From assembly GCF_002959895.1 (NCBI RefSeq), contig NZ_PPDD01000001.1:124001-188000 (forward strand): 64,000 nucleotides of DNA, read 5' to 3'. Numbering within the stretch: the stretch's first letter is position 1; each line of letters starts with the position of its first letter. The position numbers were made by a program, and so were the translations under genes. The stretch is from Veillonella infantium. GTDB taxonomy: Bacteria; Bacillota; Negativicutes; Veillonellales; Veillonellaceae. Shown here piece by piece: positions 25,700 through 35,487 of the stretch. Under the pieces are notes generated by a model. The model searched no databases, was not told where the DNA came from, and was given only the letters and a program-made list of their open reading frames with translations.

Positions 25700-27418
25700 T
25701 TAGTACTTCCTTTCTTGTGGTTCGTATTTAGTGAACACTACGTCGCGTTCAGTCAATTCGTACTCGCCGTTAGCACCCAATTTGATCAAAGAGTGTTTTA
25801 AGTATCTTTCATCATTACGTTTTGGATGGTCTTCACGGATATGAGCACCACGAGATTCACGACGGTGTAAAGCGCCCATAGCAATAGCTTTTGCTACTGT
25901 TAACATGGAACCGATTTCACAATAGTTTACGAATGCCATGTTGTAAGTACGTTCAGGGTCACCTACATAACAAGTTTTGTAATCTTCCATCAATTGGTCG
26001 ATTTCTTTTAATGCTTCAGTAATACCATCTTCATTACGGAAGATACCTACTTTGTTCCACATTGCATCAGCCAATGCATCGCGGATTTCAACTACTGGAC
26101 GGCCGCCTTCACGAGTTGTTACTTCAGTGAATTTAGCTTCCCAAGCTTTAGCAGCTGCAGCTAATTCTGCATCTACATTAGGTTGTTCATGTGTTTCAGC
26201 ATAGTCAGCTGCGCCAGCACCGGATACTTTACCGAATACTACGCCATCTGCCAAGGAGTTACCACCCAAACGGTTAGCACCGTGGATGGAGATACAAGAT
26301 GCTTCGCCGGAGGAGAACAAACCAGGCAATTCACATGCACAAGTTTTGTAATCTACTACGTCGATACCGCCCATTGTATAGTGACATGTAGGACGAATAG
26401 GTACTGGTTGTACTAATGGATCGCAATGTTCGAAAGTCATAGCCAAGTCACGGATACCATGAAGTTTTTCGATGATAACTTCAGGACCTAAGTGACGAAG
26501 GTCAGCTACTACGTATGCATTTAGACCAGAACCGAAACCACGACCTGCAGCGATTTCATCTTCGATTGCTTTCGCTACAACGTCACGGGATGCTAATTCC
26601 ATTTTGTTAGGCGCATATTTTTTCATGAAACGTTCGCCTTCAGCATTAAGAAGGTAACCACCTTCACCACGAACCGCTTCAGACATCAAGATACCAGTAC
26701 GACCAAGACCAGTTGGATGGAATTGGATCATTTCCATATCTTTCAATGCATTACCAGCGCGGAATGCTGCTGCCATACCATCGCCTGTGGAAAGGAATGG
26801 GTTTGTAGTACGAGTCCAGAAAATACGACCTGCACCACCAGTAGACAAGATAACAGCTTTCGCTTTAATTTGTTCTACACGACCTTCTTTCATGTTCCAA
26901 ACTACAGCGCCACCAACATGACCTTCTGCAGATTTAACAAGATCTAAAAGGTACCATTCTTGTAAGAAGTGTACGCCTTCTTTCAAGCATTGTTCATAAG
27001 TTGTGTGCAAGATAACATGACCAGTTTTATCCGCAGAGTAGCAAGTACGTGGATAAGATTGACCACCAAAGTTACGTTGCGCAATTTTGTTTTGTTCTGT
27101 ACGGGAGAATGGAGCACCCATGTGGTCCATTTCAAGTACGCCTTCTGGACAACGGGAGCAGAAGAATTCGATTGCATCTTGGTCACCAAGATAGTCAGAA
27201 CCTTTTACTGTATCGAAAGTATGAGTTTCGATTGTATCTTCAGCTGCTACGTTGTTCAAACATGCATTAACACCGCCTTGCGCCATTGCTGTTGCAGAGC
27301 GAGTTGGGAAAATTTTAGTAATAAGTGCTACATTTAAGCCTTTGCGACGACCTACTTCAAGAGCCGCACGTTGACCAGCGCCACCGCTACCTACTACTAG
27401 AACATCAAACTGTTCCAT
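25700..27418 (-). CDS. frdA: Fumarate reductase/succinate dehydrogenase flavoprotein subunit
   Basis: A 572-residue FAD protein that reduces fumarate to succinate (or the reverse). The Rossmann motif VVGSGGAGQRAALEV is at the N-terminus, followed by SATAMAQGGVNA with the FAD-linkage region, the substrate-site RGEGGYLLN, and the HGANRLGGNSLADG motif near residue 390. AGGAGG stands before the ATG. In a lactate-fermenting Negativicute this enzyme would take electrons on the malate-fumarate-succinate branch toward propionate (established for the group, inferred here). First gene of a three-gene operon. Confidence 0.95.
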   Translation of the reverse strand: MEQFDVLVVGSGGAGQRAALEVGRRKGLNVALITKIFPTRSATAMAQGGVNACLNNVAAEDTIETHTFDTVKGSDYLGDQDAIEFFCSRCPEGVLEMDHMGAPFSRTEQNKIAQRNFGGQSYPRTCYSADKTGHVILHTTYEQCLKEGVHFLQEWYLLDLVKSAEGHVGGAVVWNMKEGRVEQIKAKAVILSTGGAGRIFWTRTTNPFLSTGDGMAAAFRAGNALKDMEMIQFHPTGLGRTGILMSEAVRGEGGYLLNAEGERFMKKYAPNKMELASRDVVAKAIEDEIAAGRGFGSGLNAYVVADLRHLGPEVIIEKLHGIRDLAMTFEHCDPLVQPVPIRPTCHYTMGGIDVVDYKTCACELPGLFSSGEASCISIHGANRLGGNSLADGVVFGKVSGAGAADYAETHEQPNVDAELAAAAKAWEAKFTEVTTREGGRPVVEIRDALADAMWNKVGIFRNEDGITEALKEIDQLMEDYKTCYVGDPERTYNMAFVNYCEIGSMLTVAKAIAMGALHRRESRGAHIREDHPKRNDERYLKHSLIKLGANGEYELTERDVVFTKYEPQERKY

Positions 27419-28304
27419 AATGACCTCCTCATAACTACCTATTAATAAGAAAACTTGTTAGACTATCTCATTTCAAAAACTTATAAAAATTTTTGATAAC
27501 CTAATCATTTTTCTTTCAAGAAAAACCTCATACTTATGCGATTCTTCTTATTTCTTTACCTATAATTATAGAGAGCATTTTGTATGATGTCTAAACCCTA
27601 TTATGCATAATTAATTTCGATTAATCTAATTGATAATTTATTTCACTTATTGTTTTTCTTGTTTACTTATGAACATTTAAAATAGATTTATGAATATTTC
27701 ATACAAGAAGTTAAGGATATTACGAAAGTAATTCGGTTCCGAAATTTTTGTATATTTTTATTTCTTACAATACATCAACTAGCCCTATAAATACTGTGTT
27801 TATTCAATATCGAAATCATTCATAATAATTAATATCCGTTAAATTCCTACCAAAACTACCTCGATTTTAACCATCTAAAATCATTAAATTTCTACGACTA
27901 TCATTGGTATTTATCTCTCTGATAATTATTATCACAAGTTTTTCTAGTGATTTCTTTCACACTCGCCAAAATTGGTAAAATCAGGTCTATCTATGCGCAT
28001 ACGGCAATCTTCGATATAGTTCATCTTCATTCATTAGCAGAATTCATTAAGTTTCAAGTTTTTCCCGTCTTTTGGCTTTAAAAACATGAAGAAGGCGCTT
28101 ATAAACTCGCATATACATTCATCTTTTGCTCATTCCTGTTGTATAAGGTATGATAATAGATAAATAAGTTATATAATATTATATATATAGTCACCCTTAT
28201 ATGGTGTTGTGGCTTTCACAAAAAAAGAAAGCTTATATATATAATGACTATATTAATGTAGTTGGAGAGCTATATTTTTAACTCATACATAAGGAGAACA
28301 GAGA
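27419..28304. other. Large divergent intergenic region
   Basis: An 886-bp AT-rich gap between the fumarate reductase operon (minus) and the two-component system (plus). It contains a perfect Fur box at 27920-27934. A run near 28165-28190 (TATAATATTATATATATAG) can hold a -10 for the plus-strand operon. I find no credible protein frame. The length leaves room for unrecognised small RNAs. Confidence 0.6.
27920..27934. promoter_or_regulatory. Fur box
   Basis: TGATAATTATTATCA is a perfect 7-1-7 inverted repeat and fits the classic Firmicute Fur consensus TGATAATNATTATCA at every position. It lies about 500 bp upstream of frdA and 370 bp upstream of the response-regulator gene, so which transcript it controls is not clear. 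Confidence 0.75.
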
Positions 28305-28979
28305 ATGAAAATTTTACTTGTAGAAGACGAAGAAATGCTGAATGGCATTACGGCCAAATATTTACGTGCAGAGAATATGACGGTTGATACATGCTTTAAC
28401 GGTCAACAAGCGATTGATTATGTAAACACATCCAGCTATGACGTTATCGTTATGGATATCATGATGCCGATCCTCGATGGTATTAGTGCTCTTGCTCAAA
28501 TGCGTAACGATGGCAATACAACACCTGTATTGCTTTTAACTGCAAAAGATTCCTTACAAGATAAAGTTACAGGTCTCAACACAGGTGCTGATGATTACCT
28601 TGTAAAACCATTTGATCTTGAAGAGTTAACTGCTCGTATCTATGCATTGGCTCGCCGTAACGCACGTCATGCACAAAATGATATCCATGTTGGTCCTCTT
28701 ACTATCAATGTGCCTCAACGTACTGTTAAACGGGATGGCGAAACAATCACATTGACTGCAAAAGAATTCGACCTCTTATACTATTTAGCAAGTAACGAAA
28801 ACATCGTATTATCCCGTCAACAAATTCTTGATCACGTTTGGGAATACGATTATGAAAGCTACTCTAATCTTATCGATGTATACATCAAAGATTTACGTAA
28901 AAAGATCGATACTGACGAGAATGTAAAACTCATTCAAACAGTTCGTGGAGTAGGGTATGTCCTCAAAACAGAAAACTAA
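28305..28979 (+). CDS. OmpR/PhoB-family response regulator
   Basis: A 224-residue regulator. The receiver domain starts MKILLVEDEE (acidic pocket) and has the phosphate-accepting Asp in VIVMDIMMP (about residue 51) and the conserved Lys in DDYLVKPFD. The C-terminal winged helix ends YVLKTEN with the DNA-binding RGVGY motif. AAGGAGAACAGAG precedes the ATG. The downstream kinase gene overlaps by 23 bases. The signal sensed is unknown. Confidence 0.94.
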   Translation: MKILLVEDEEMLNGITAKYLRAENMTVDTCFNGQQAIDYVNTSSYDVIVMDIMMPILDGISALAQMRNDGNTTPVLLLTAKDSLQDKVTGLNTGADDYLVKPFDLEELTARIYALARRNARHAQNDIHVGPLTINVPQRTVKRDGETITLTAKEFDLLYYLASNENIVLSRQQILDHVWEYDYESYSNLIDVYIKDLRKKIDTDENVKLIQTVRGVGYVLKTEN

Positions 28980-30372
28980 TGATCCTCACCGAGATCTAGA
29001 CACCATGTCTGGGGCAGCTACCGATTTATTTAATCGGCTGCCCCTAACTTTTAAAATCATGTCTTGGTATACCATCTTCTTGCTTATCATTTTGATGGTT
29101 GCATCCGCATGGATTTATGCATATACGCACGAATCCGACAACAAAGAAGTTCGCGAGCGCTTACAGCAGCAAGCAATGATCATGGCTACGGATATCCGCA
29201 AATTTAAGCCGTACCAAGATAACACATTCTTCTTTGTATCAACCCAGGACGGCTATATTATTAAAGGCGCCTTACCGGATGGTTTCCCTAATCAAACAGT
29301 CCTTTCCTTGGGACAGGTTGGAGAAACCGCTGTTGGTGATGACACCTTCTACTACTACGATACGCCGGTTAACGAACCGAATTATCGTGGTATTTTGCGT
29401 GCCGTTACAAAGGTAAAAACAGCGTCTAAAAAGACCGAAAACCTTTTATACAGCTTACTATTAGGAAATATCATATTCTTGCTGATTTCCTCACTAGGTG
29501 GTTATCTATTTATCAAGAAAGGACTGAAACCAGTCCGAACCTTGACCAAAACAGCTAAAGTTATCGGTAAGAACAATGACTTGAGCCGCCGTATCGACAT
29601 TCCTCCGCGCACTGCGAAGGATGAGATCTATGAACTAACTACTACATTTAATCGCATGATTTCAGGTCTTGAAGATTCTTCAAACCGTGAAAGACAGTTT
29701 AGTTCTGACGTTTCTCACGAGTTGCGTACACCTATTGCGGTTATTAAAGCAGAAAGTGAATTTGCTTTAAAATACGGACGCACCGAAGACGATTTGCGGG
29801 AAGGTTTGACACATATCTTAGAACAAGCTAAGTTTATGACAAATCTCGTAAGCCAACTGCTCGATGTAGCACGCCTTGAAAATGCACATGACCTTAACTT
29901 ATCGCCTGTAGATGTGTCGTTGATGTTAACGAACATGGTACATGACTATACACGGCTCTGTGCAGAAAATACAGAAAAGCAAATCACCATAACATCTCAC
30001 ATTGAGCCAAATCTACGTATGACAGCTCATGAAGTATCCTTGCGTCGAGCTATTACAAACTTAGTAGATAATGCTATCAAGTTTACGAACTCCACTATAG
30101 ACATTTCAGCTAAGCTTGCAGGTGGTGAACTGATTATCACGGTAACAGATAACGGCATCGGTATCGAGCCGGAAAACCTCGAGCATATTTGGGATCGAAT
30201 GTATCAAACAGAGCAATCTCGGAACAAGAAATCCAACCACGGTATCGGCCTTGGCCTGTACTTTGTAAATAAAGTTATTAACTTGCACCACGGCACAGTA
30301 ACAGCCGCTAGTGAGCCACAAGTAAGAACTACATTTACAGTTCGATTGCCATACAATAGAATTGAAGAATAA
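28957..30372 (+). CDS. Sensor histidine kinase
   Basis: A 471-residue membrane kinase partner of the regulator. A membrane helix lies at about residues 36-55, followed by an outer sensor domain of about 110 residues, a second helix at about 168-187, HAMP, the H-box SHELRTPIAVIK with the phosphorylated His, and an HATPase domain with N-box DNAIKF, DNGIGI and GIGLGLYFV. Overlap with the regulator indicates coupled translation; an internal ATG at 29005 is a possible later start. Confidence 0.93.
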   Translation: MSSKQKTNDPHRDLDTMSGAATDLFNRLPLTFKIMSWYTIFLLIILMVASAWIYAYTHESDNKEVRERLQQQAMIMATDIRKFKPYQDNTFFFVSTQDGYIIKGALPDGFPNQTVLSLGQVGETAVGDDTFYYYDTPVNEPNYRGILRAVTKVKTASKKTENLLYSLLLGNIIFLLISSLGGYLFIKKGLKPVRTLTKTAKVIGKNNDLSRRIDIPPRTAKDEIYELTTTFNRMISGLEDSSNRERQFSSDVSHELRTPIAVIKAESEFALKYGRTEDDLREGLTHILEQAKFMTNLVSQLLDVARLENAHDLNLSPVDVSLMLTNMVHDYTRLCAENTEKQITITSHIEPNLRMTAHEVSLRRAITNLVDNAIKFTNSTIDISAKLAGGELIITVTDNGIGIEPENLEHIWDRMYQTEQSRNKKSNHGIGLGLYFVNKVINLHHGTVTAASEPQVRTTFTVRLPYNRIEE

Positions 30373-30395
30373 GCTAAAGCTTACATACATATAAC

Positions 30396-30439
30396 AAAAC
30401 GCTAGCACAGAGACATCGTCTCGTTGCTAGCGTTTTTTT
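30396..30439 (+). terminator. Terminator of the two-component operon
   Basis: AAAACGCTAGCA pairs with TGCTAGCGTTTT and ends in seven Ts. It is followed by partial direct repeats of GCGTTTTTGTATTATGT (to about 30470). Confidence 0.9.
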
Positions 30440-30495
30440 GTATTATGTGGCGTTTTTGTATTATGTAGCGTTTATAGTATTTAATCTTGAATTGT

Positions 30496-31809
30496 TTAGC
30501 CTATGAATTGTTGCCATAGCGGCATATAAACGTATTCTAGGAAGGTCCATACAACAAGACCCGCTACAGCACCAACGATGGCACCATTGATACGAATCCA
30601 GCTGAGGTCATCCTCAACCTTAGATTCGATGAAGTAAATAAACTTCTCTGTGCTAAGGCCGCCGAGCACTTGGCGTATGATGGTTTCAATGAGGTCGTAG
30701 CCTTGTTCAAGGACATAGATCCCTATATCGTGTAATGTAACTTCAATACGGTTTCTAAGGTCTTCAGATTGACCGTATACGGTCCACAATTCAAGGGCGA
30801 TATTAACTAACACTTGAGCTGGTGTTTCCCCATTTTCATCCCCTACAAGCAATAGTTCTTCTACATACGGGCATAAATGGTTTTCAATAACAGATTCCCA
30901 GTCTTGTTCACGAATCCAACGTTCCCACGCTTCATCGAGAGCATCACAAACCTCGCGGTTTTCTTCTATATGGCGAATTGGATCTACCCATTGGCGAAGC
31001 CATGCAGTCCGTTCAGGACTATTTGGTCGCTTCCAGTTTTCCAGCATAGCATAAGCCTCTTGAACGATAGCCTGTGCTAACTCATGGTAGTTCACCACAT
31101 CAGTCGCTTCAGACATGGAGATGAGGAAATCAGACCAGAAACCTTTTCTCTTTTTCTTATGAGCCTCTTCTGCCACAACCGCTGTAAGCCATGTCACCAT
31201 AGCAGGATGGTTGATACGTTCTTGAACTACATTCAATACCTGTACAACCATGCCTTCGTAGCGATTATGTTCACATAAGTCGAGCAAAACGTGCTTCAAC
31301 ACAGGTACAAGGGAATGTTTTTCTAGCAGACCGCGAATGCGTTTTGCCCCCCACTGTGCCCATTCCTCGCTCGTTTGAGACTTCCATAACAAATGCAAAC
31401 CTTGATGGATAACAAGGCGCGCTGCCCGTTGTCCTTCTGGAGATAGCAAAAATTTCTCAAACAACGGTACAAATTGCACATTATTCAACAATACCTTGCA
31501 ACGATCCTTGGTAAGCATCTTTGTCTCAACCAGCTTAATAACACCGTTGATGAGGCGCTCCTTATTACGAGGTATTAACGCTGTATGATACGGGAATCCT
31601 AGGGGCTTACGGAATAAAGCTGTTACGGCAAACCAGTCCGCCACACTGCCGATAAGGGCAGACTGCACAGCCCAATAGAGGGGTTGGTACCAGCTTTCAG
31701 AACCAAAGAAAAATTGACCTACGAAAGCAAAACAGTACAATAGGGCGGTTAACCCAAGAATACCGTTTGCGCGCTGCCGCAAGGTGAGGGATTTCAAATA
31801 CTGAATCAT
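30496..31809 (-). CDS. DUF445 membrane protein
   Basis: A 437-residue DUF445-family protein: an N-terminal membrane pair, the conserved SVADWFAVTALFRKPLG and IPRNKERLI motifs, a long acidic helical middle part, and a C-terminal INGAIVGAVAGLVVW membrane helix. It overlaps its upstream homologue by ATGA. The family is widespread but has no firm function. The two tandem copies share the same motif order but are only moderately similar, so the duplication is old. Confidence 0.88.
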   Translation of the reverse strand: MIQYLKSLTLRQRANGILGLTALLYCFAFVGQFFFGSESWYQPLYWAVQSALIGSVADWFAVTALFRKPLGFPYHTALIPRNKERLINGVIKLVETKMLTKDRCKVLLNNVQFVPLFEKFLLSPEGQRAARLVIHQGLHLLWKSQTSEEWAQWGAKRIRGLLEKHSLVPVLKHVLLDLCEHNRYEGMVVQVLNVVQERINHPAMVTWLTAVVAEEAHKKKRKGFWSDFLISMSEATDVVNYHELAQAIVQEAYAMLENWKRPNSPERTAWLRQWVDPIRHIEENREVCDALDEAWERWIREQDWESVIENHLCPYVEELLLVGDENGETPAQVLVNIALELWTVYGQSEDLRNRIEVTLHDIGIYVLEQGYDLIETIIRQVLGGLSTEKFIYFIESKVEDDLSWIRINGAIVGAVAGLVVWTFLEYVYMPLWQQFIG

Positions 31810-33041
31810 TTGAGCACCCCCTCTACGAAAATGGTCAAGCCGTAGAAGATACCGCCTAGAACAGCCCCTACGAGAGAACCATTAATACGCACCATTTGGA
31901 GGTCGTAGTACATTTTACCACGCACAATTTGAGTAATCTCATCAGGGGAGTAGCGAGATAATTCCTGCTCTACCACCTTATCGATGAGAGGGTTCAATTT
32001 TTGTAACCACGGAATGCTGCGTAGCAAGAAGAACCGTTCAAACGGTGCTTGCTTGTCTGGATTTAACAAGATTTCCGTACCAAGCACATTAAAGCGGTCC
32101 ATAACGATGTCCATGAGGCGATTCCAATCTACAGTATCGCCATCGATGAGCTTCCCTTCCCATTCTTCAAGAACCATTTTAATCCATTGATTTTTATGTT
32201 CTTCGATGAATGCTTGCCACTCTGCATTAGTTTCCAAATTATTGAAGAAACGAATCGCTTGGCCCCATACGTAGCGACCTAGCGCAGAATCGATGGACTC
32301 ATTTTCCTTGAGGAATTGAACAGCCTTTTTCTGCACCGTTTCTACCAATCGTTCTGGTGAAAGCCCATCCCCACCAAAGGCAATAGCCAGTTCGCGGAAG
32401 AAGGAATCCTTCGTATAGGTTTTCATAATGTCTAGCATGACGCGATACAAATAAGGATATACCTGATTCGATGCGATAACACGCTGACAGGTACGGTTAA
32501 AGTAAAGCCAGAAAATACTTGCTGTTTGGCGTTCTAACATGCAGCGGCCAAACAAGATAACGAGAGGCGTCGCCTTCCAGTTCGTAACACCTTTATAAAC
32601 AGCCTTGTTGATTTCTTGACGCATAGGCTCAATATCCATATGGGATAAGACTTGATTACCTACACCGTACAAGATTTCTTTAATCTGACCTTGTCCTACA
32701 TCACTCATGCCATATTCGATAATACGGACCATGACACGTTCTTTTTTGATGGCATAATACATCTGTGGCACGCGCAACAACTCTTCGCTAAGCATGGTAC
32801 GTCCCATTTGAATGAGCCGTTCCTTGCTACGCGGCAAAATGGCTGTCTTAAAAGGAATGCCTAAGGGCTTCGTAAAGAGTGCCGTTACCGCATACCAGTC
32901 CGCCAAGCCACCAATCATGGCCGCTCCAGATACGTGCATGATAAACGCCCAGAACGTATCCTGTCTTTGTGGATATGCAATTAAAAATATAATAGCCATG
33001 ACAACCAACAGTGTCGTTGCCACTGGTTTAGTTTTCATCAT
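31806..33041 (-). CDS. DUF445 membrane protein (second copy)
   Basis: A 411-residue paralogue of the next gene, with GGLADWYAVTALFTKPLG, LPRSKERLI and a C-terminal INGSLVGAVLGGIFY membrane helix. The ATG at 33041 is 7 bases from AGGA; an earlier GTG at 33044 is also open. A pair of oppositely oriented CTTTCACA words stands at 33114-33140 just upstream. The pair may function as a hetero-oligomer, by analogy with other tandem membrane paralogues (inference). Confidence 0.88.
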   Translation of the reverse strand: MMKTKPVATTLLVVMAIIFLIAYPQRQDTFWAFIMHVSGAAMIGGLADWYAVTALFTKPLGIPFKTAILPRSKERLIQMGRTMLSEELLRVPQMYYAIKKERVMVRIIEYGMSDVGQGQIKEILYGVGNQVLSHMDIEPMRQEINKAVYKGVTNWKATPLVILFGRCMLERQTASIFWLYFNRTCQRVIASNQVYPYLYRVMLDIMKTYTKDSFFRELAIAFGGDGLSPERLVETVQKKAVQFLKENESIDSALGRYVWGQAIRFFNNLETNAEWQAFIEEHKNQWIKMVLEEWEGKLIDGDTVDWNRLMDIVMDRFNVLGTEILLNPDKQAPFERFFLLRSIPWLQKLNPLIDKVVEQELSRYSPDEITQIVRGKMYYDLQMVRINGSLVGAVLGGIFYGLTIFVEGVLK

Positions 33042-33145
33042 CACTTGATCCTAACTTACTGAATTACGTATATAGACTCTCCCCATATAACGTAGTGACC
33101 ACATAGGCCACGAACTTTCACAAACTACAAACTGTGAAAGTAGAT

Positions 33146-33847
33146 TTAGAATGTGCATTCATCGCCATCTTTTTGAGGGGCCCAAACCGGCACATCTCCA
33201 AAGAGGGCTTTAAAATACACAGATGGAGTCCATAGTGGACCATTTAAATGCATGGGAATAAAGGCTTTTTTCACCTCTACACGACGAAGAAATTCAATAC
33301 TGCCCCACTCCATAGCATCTTCCAGACGATTGTCCACAGGGAACATCGCTACATCTACAGACAAGCCTTCTAACTCCTTAAACTCGCGCCAAGCCATGCG
33401 CTTCGCATCCGCATTGTTCTCAGGCGTATCACCTAGCCAATGCCACCAGTTGAGGTCGCCTGCATGGAAGATAGAGTCAGAATCGATGTTAGCCGTATTT
33501 GTCTTTACGTAGAAAGAACCGCCTTCATCGGTGCTACCATACATATGGATGCCTACATCATCAAGTGTAGCATCTTGGCCAGGGCGCATAGTAATACATT
33601 TCTTCACCTTGCCCTCTAGCGGTACATCTTGATGGCAAATATAACGAGTTTGAGGCCCATCAAACTCCGTAATAGACGGATTAAAGTGATCACCATGAGT
33701 ATGACTCACAAAGAACCAAAGCTCACGACCTCGTTTAGCCAATTGCCAAACTATATTATTAGGATCTTTATAATAATCAAACACATAACAACGCTTACCA
33801 TCATCTACGAGGAAGCCGCTATGAGCTAAAAAAGTAACATTCAACAT
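33146..33847 (-). CDS. Metallo-beta-lactamase-fold hydrolase
   Basis: A 233-residue protein of the UlaG-like/Zn-dependent hydrolase type. It begins LNVTFLAHSGF and carries the metal-binding SHTHGDHFNP (HxHxDH, about residues 49-58), then IFHAGDLNWWHW with the bridging Asp, and IPMHLNG near the C-terminus with a late His. The ATG at 33847 is preferred over a TTG 9 bases earlier because of spacing from GAGG. Substrate unknown. Single gene. Confidence 0.82.
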   Translation of the reverse strand: MLNVTFLAHSGFLVDDGKRCYVFDYYKDPNNIVWQLAKRGRELWFFVSHTHGDHFNPSITEFDGPQTRYICHQDVPLEGKVKKCITMRPGQDATLDDVGIHMYGSTDEGGSFYVKTNTANIDSDSIFHAGDLNWWHWLGDTPENNADAKRMAWREFKELEGLSVDVAMFPVDNRLEDAMEWGSIEFLRRVEVKKAFIPMHLNGPLWTPSVYFKALFGDVPVWAPQKDGDECTF

Positions 33848-34034
33848 TATTATCAATACCTCTAATTTATTGAGAATTTATATCATTCGTATTGTTTATT
33901 ATACCATATTTTTATAAAGACTGGGCATAAACAAGTGGCTATTCCTGACATATATAAAGGTTTTTTTACCTTATCAAATCTATAGTGGCCCATACGTATA
34001 ATCATAATAAGGGCAGAAATGCCGCTGGCATTTC

Positions 34035-34391
34035 TTAAATGCGGCCAGCGGCTTTCATATAGTCAATATATTGGTTGCCCCAAGTTTCAAGGGACGCTAG
34101 AACGGTTTTAAAACCTGCCCCCACTTCGGTAAGGCTATATTCAACCTTTGGTGGAATCGTACCGTATACTTCACGGTGTACCAGGCCATCATCTTCTAAT
34201 TGGCGTAACGCTCTAGTAAGTGTTGCTTGTGTAATTGGGTATAAGCGGCGCTCTAATTCACGGAAACGCACAGGCCCTTCGGCTAATTCGTGCATGATCA
34301 ACAAAGACCATTTGCCGGCTAATAACTTTTGACTCGTTGCAAAAGGACAGCGGCCCACTAAATCATGAACATTTACGAGTTGCTCTGCCAT
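34035..34391 (-). CDS. HxlR-family transcriptional regulator
   Basis: A 118-residue winged-helix regulator with the HxlR signature: CPFATSQKLLAGKWSLLIMHEL with the Cys near the start, FRELERRLYPITQATLTRALRQLE as recognition region, and VEYSLTEVG. The Cys at the N-terminus is used for redox or electrophile sensing in characterised relatives. It is divergent from an NAD(P)-binding reductase gene, the usual target arrangement. AAGGAG lies before the ATG. A GC-rich hairpin (34021-34052) at its end probably terminates it. Confidence 0.92.
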   Translation of the reverse strand: MAEQLVNVHDLVGRCPFATSQKLLAGKWSLLIMHELAEGPVRFRELERRLYPITQATLTRALRQLEDDGLVHREVYGTIPPKVEYSLTEVGAGFKTVLASLETWGNQYIDYMKAAGRI

Positions 34392-34496
34392 AATAATTCT
34401 CCTTCTCTATATAGCTTAAATAGCTTTTTATAACAAAGCTAAACCTCTATTGCTAAGCTCAACCATGTATAGCTATACTACTATCTCCATTTCAGG

Positions 34497-34518
34497 ATTA
34501 GAAATATGTCTTTCTAAT
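34497..34518. promoter_or_regulatory. Candidate operator of the HxlR regulator
   Basis: ATTAGAAA and TTTCTAAT form perfect 8-bp arms around TATGTC in the 362-bp divergent region. A second partial dyad, TTTTGATAG-TAC-CTATCTAAAA, lies at about 34634-34656, nearer the plus-strand gene. Assignment to HxlR is inference. Confidence 0.4.
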
Positions 34519-34753
34519 GTAGTTCAAATCATATCACAAATTTATCGTATTGCAAGCATTTTATAGTATTGTTTTTTAGGGTACAAAACTTTTTGAAAAA
34601 ATTTTAATCAATAATAATCATAATTCTATCACTTTTGATAGTACCTATCTAAAATAATTCTACTACTCAAAATATTTGCACAACTATATAATGAGGTCAT
34701 CAGCTGAACACAAACCCTCTATCAAAGTGGCTTTCACAAAAAGGAGAATCATC

Positions 34754-35383
34754 ATGAACATTTTAGTAATCGGTGCAAACGGTAAAGCAGGTCATCGTAT
34801 AGTAGAGAAAGCTCTTAAAGCTGGTCATCAAGTAACAGGCGTTGTTCGCCGTGAAGGTGCTATTGAAGGCATCCGAACCATCGTAAAGGATGCATTACAA
34901 TTAACTAAAGAGGAATTAACACAATTTGACGTTGTAGTGAATGCTACCAGTGCTTTCACGCCAGATACGTATCATTTACCAGCAGATTTGACATTATTGC
35001 TTGTAAAAGCATTAGCTAACACAAATACGCGCCTCATCGCTATAGGTGGTGCAGGTAGCCTCTACGTAGACGAAGATCACACAGTTCAACTAAATGATAC
35101 ACCAGAGTTTCCAAAAGAATTTTTAGCTCGTTCAAAAACTCATGGTAAGTCTGACGATATCTTGCGTAAATTCAGCAATGTAGACTGGACAATGTTTACC
35201 CCACCACCAATCTTAGATGCAGAAGGCCCTGAATCTAATGACTATGTATTAGGTAATGAAAATGTTATCTTGAACAAAGAAGGCAAACCTTATATCTCAT
35301 ATGCTACATTCGCACAAATTCTAGTGGATGAAATCAACAACCACAAATTTGGTCGTCAACGCTTTACAGCCGTACAAAACTAA
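34754..35383 (+). CDS. NAD(P)H-binding NmrA-like reductase
   Basis: A 209-residue Rossmann-fold protein starting MNILVIGANGKAGHRIV, the GxxGxxG dinucleotide site of the atypical SDR-a5/NmrA-type group; AIGGAGSLYV follows mid-protein. AAAGGAG precedes the ATG at 34754; the frame is open 26 codons further but without a site. Divergent from an HxlR gene, so probably induced by reactive electrophiles or redox stress. Confidence 0.88.
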   Translation: MNILVIGANGKAGHRIVEKALKAGHQVTGVVRREGAIEGIRTIVKDALQLTKEELTQFDVVVNATSAFTPDTYHLPADLTLLLVKALANTNTRLIAIGGAGSLYVDEDHTVQLNDTPEFPKEFLARSKTHGKSDDILRKFSNVDWTMFTPPPILDAEGPESNDYVLGNENVILNKEGKPYISYATFAQILVDEINNHKFGRQRFTAVQN

Positions 35384-35390
35384 GCTATAT

Positions 35391-35426
35391 AAAAACTGCT
35401 TGTACAATGAGTACAAGCAGTTTTTT
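35391..35426 (+). terminator. Terminator of the NmrA-like gene
   Basis: AAAAACTGCTTGTAC pairs with GTACAAGCAGTTTTTT around a 5-base loop. Confidence 0.92.
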
Positions 35427-35487
35427 ACTGTCTATTATGTTTCAAGATATGATTTTAACTGATCTATATGGTTTTTTCTTGATTAAA

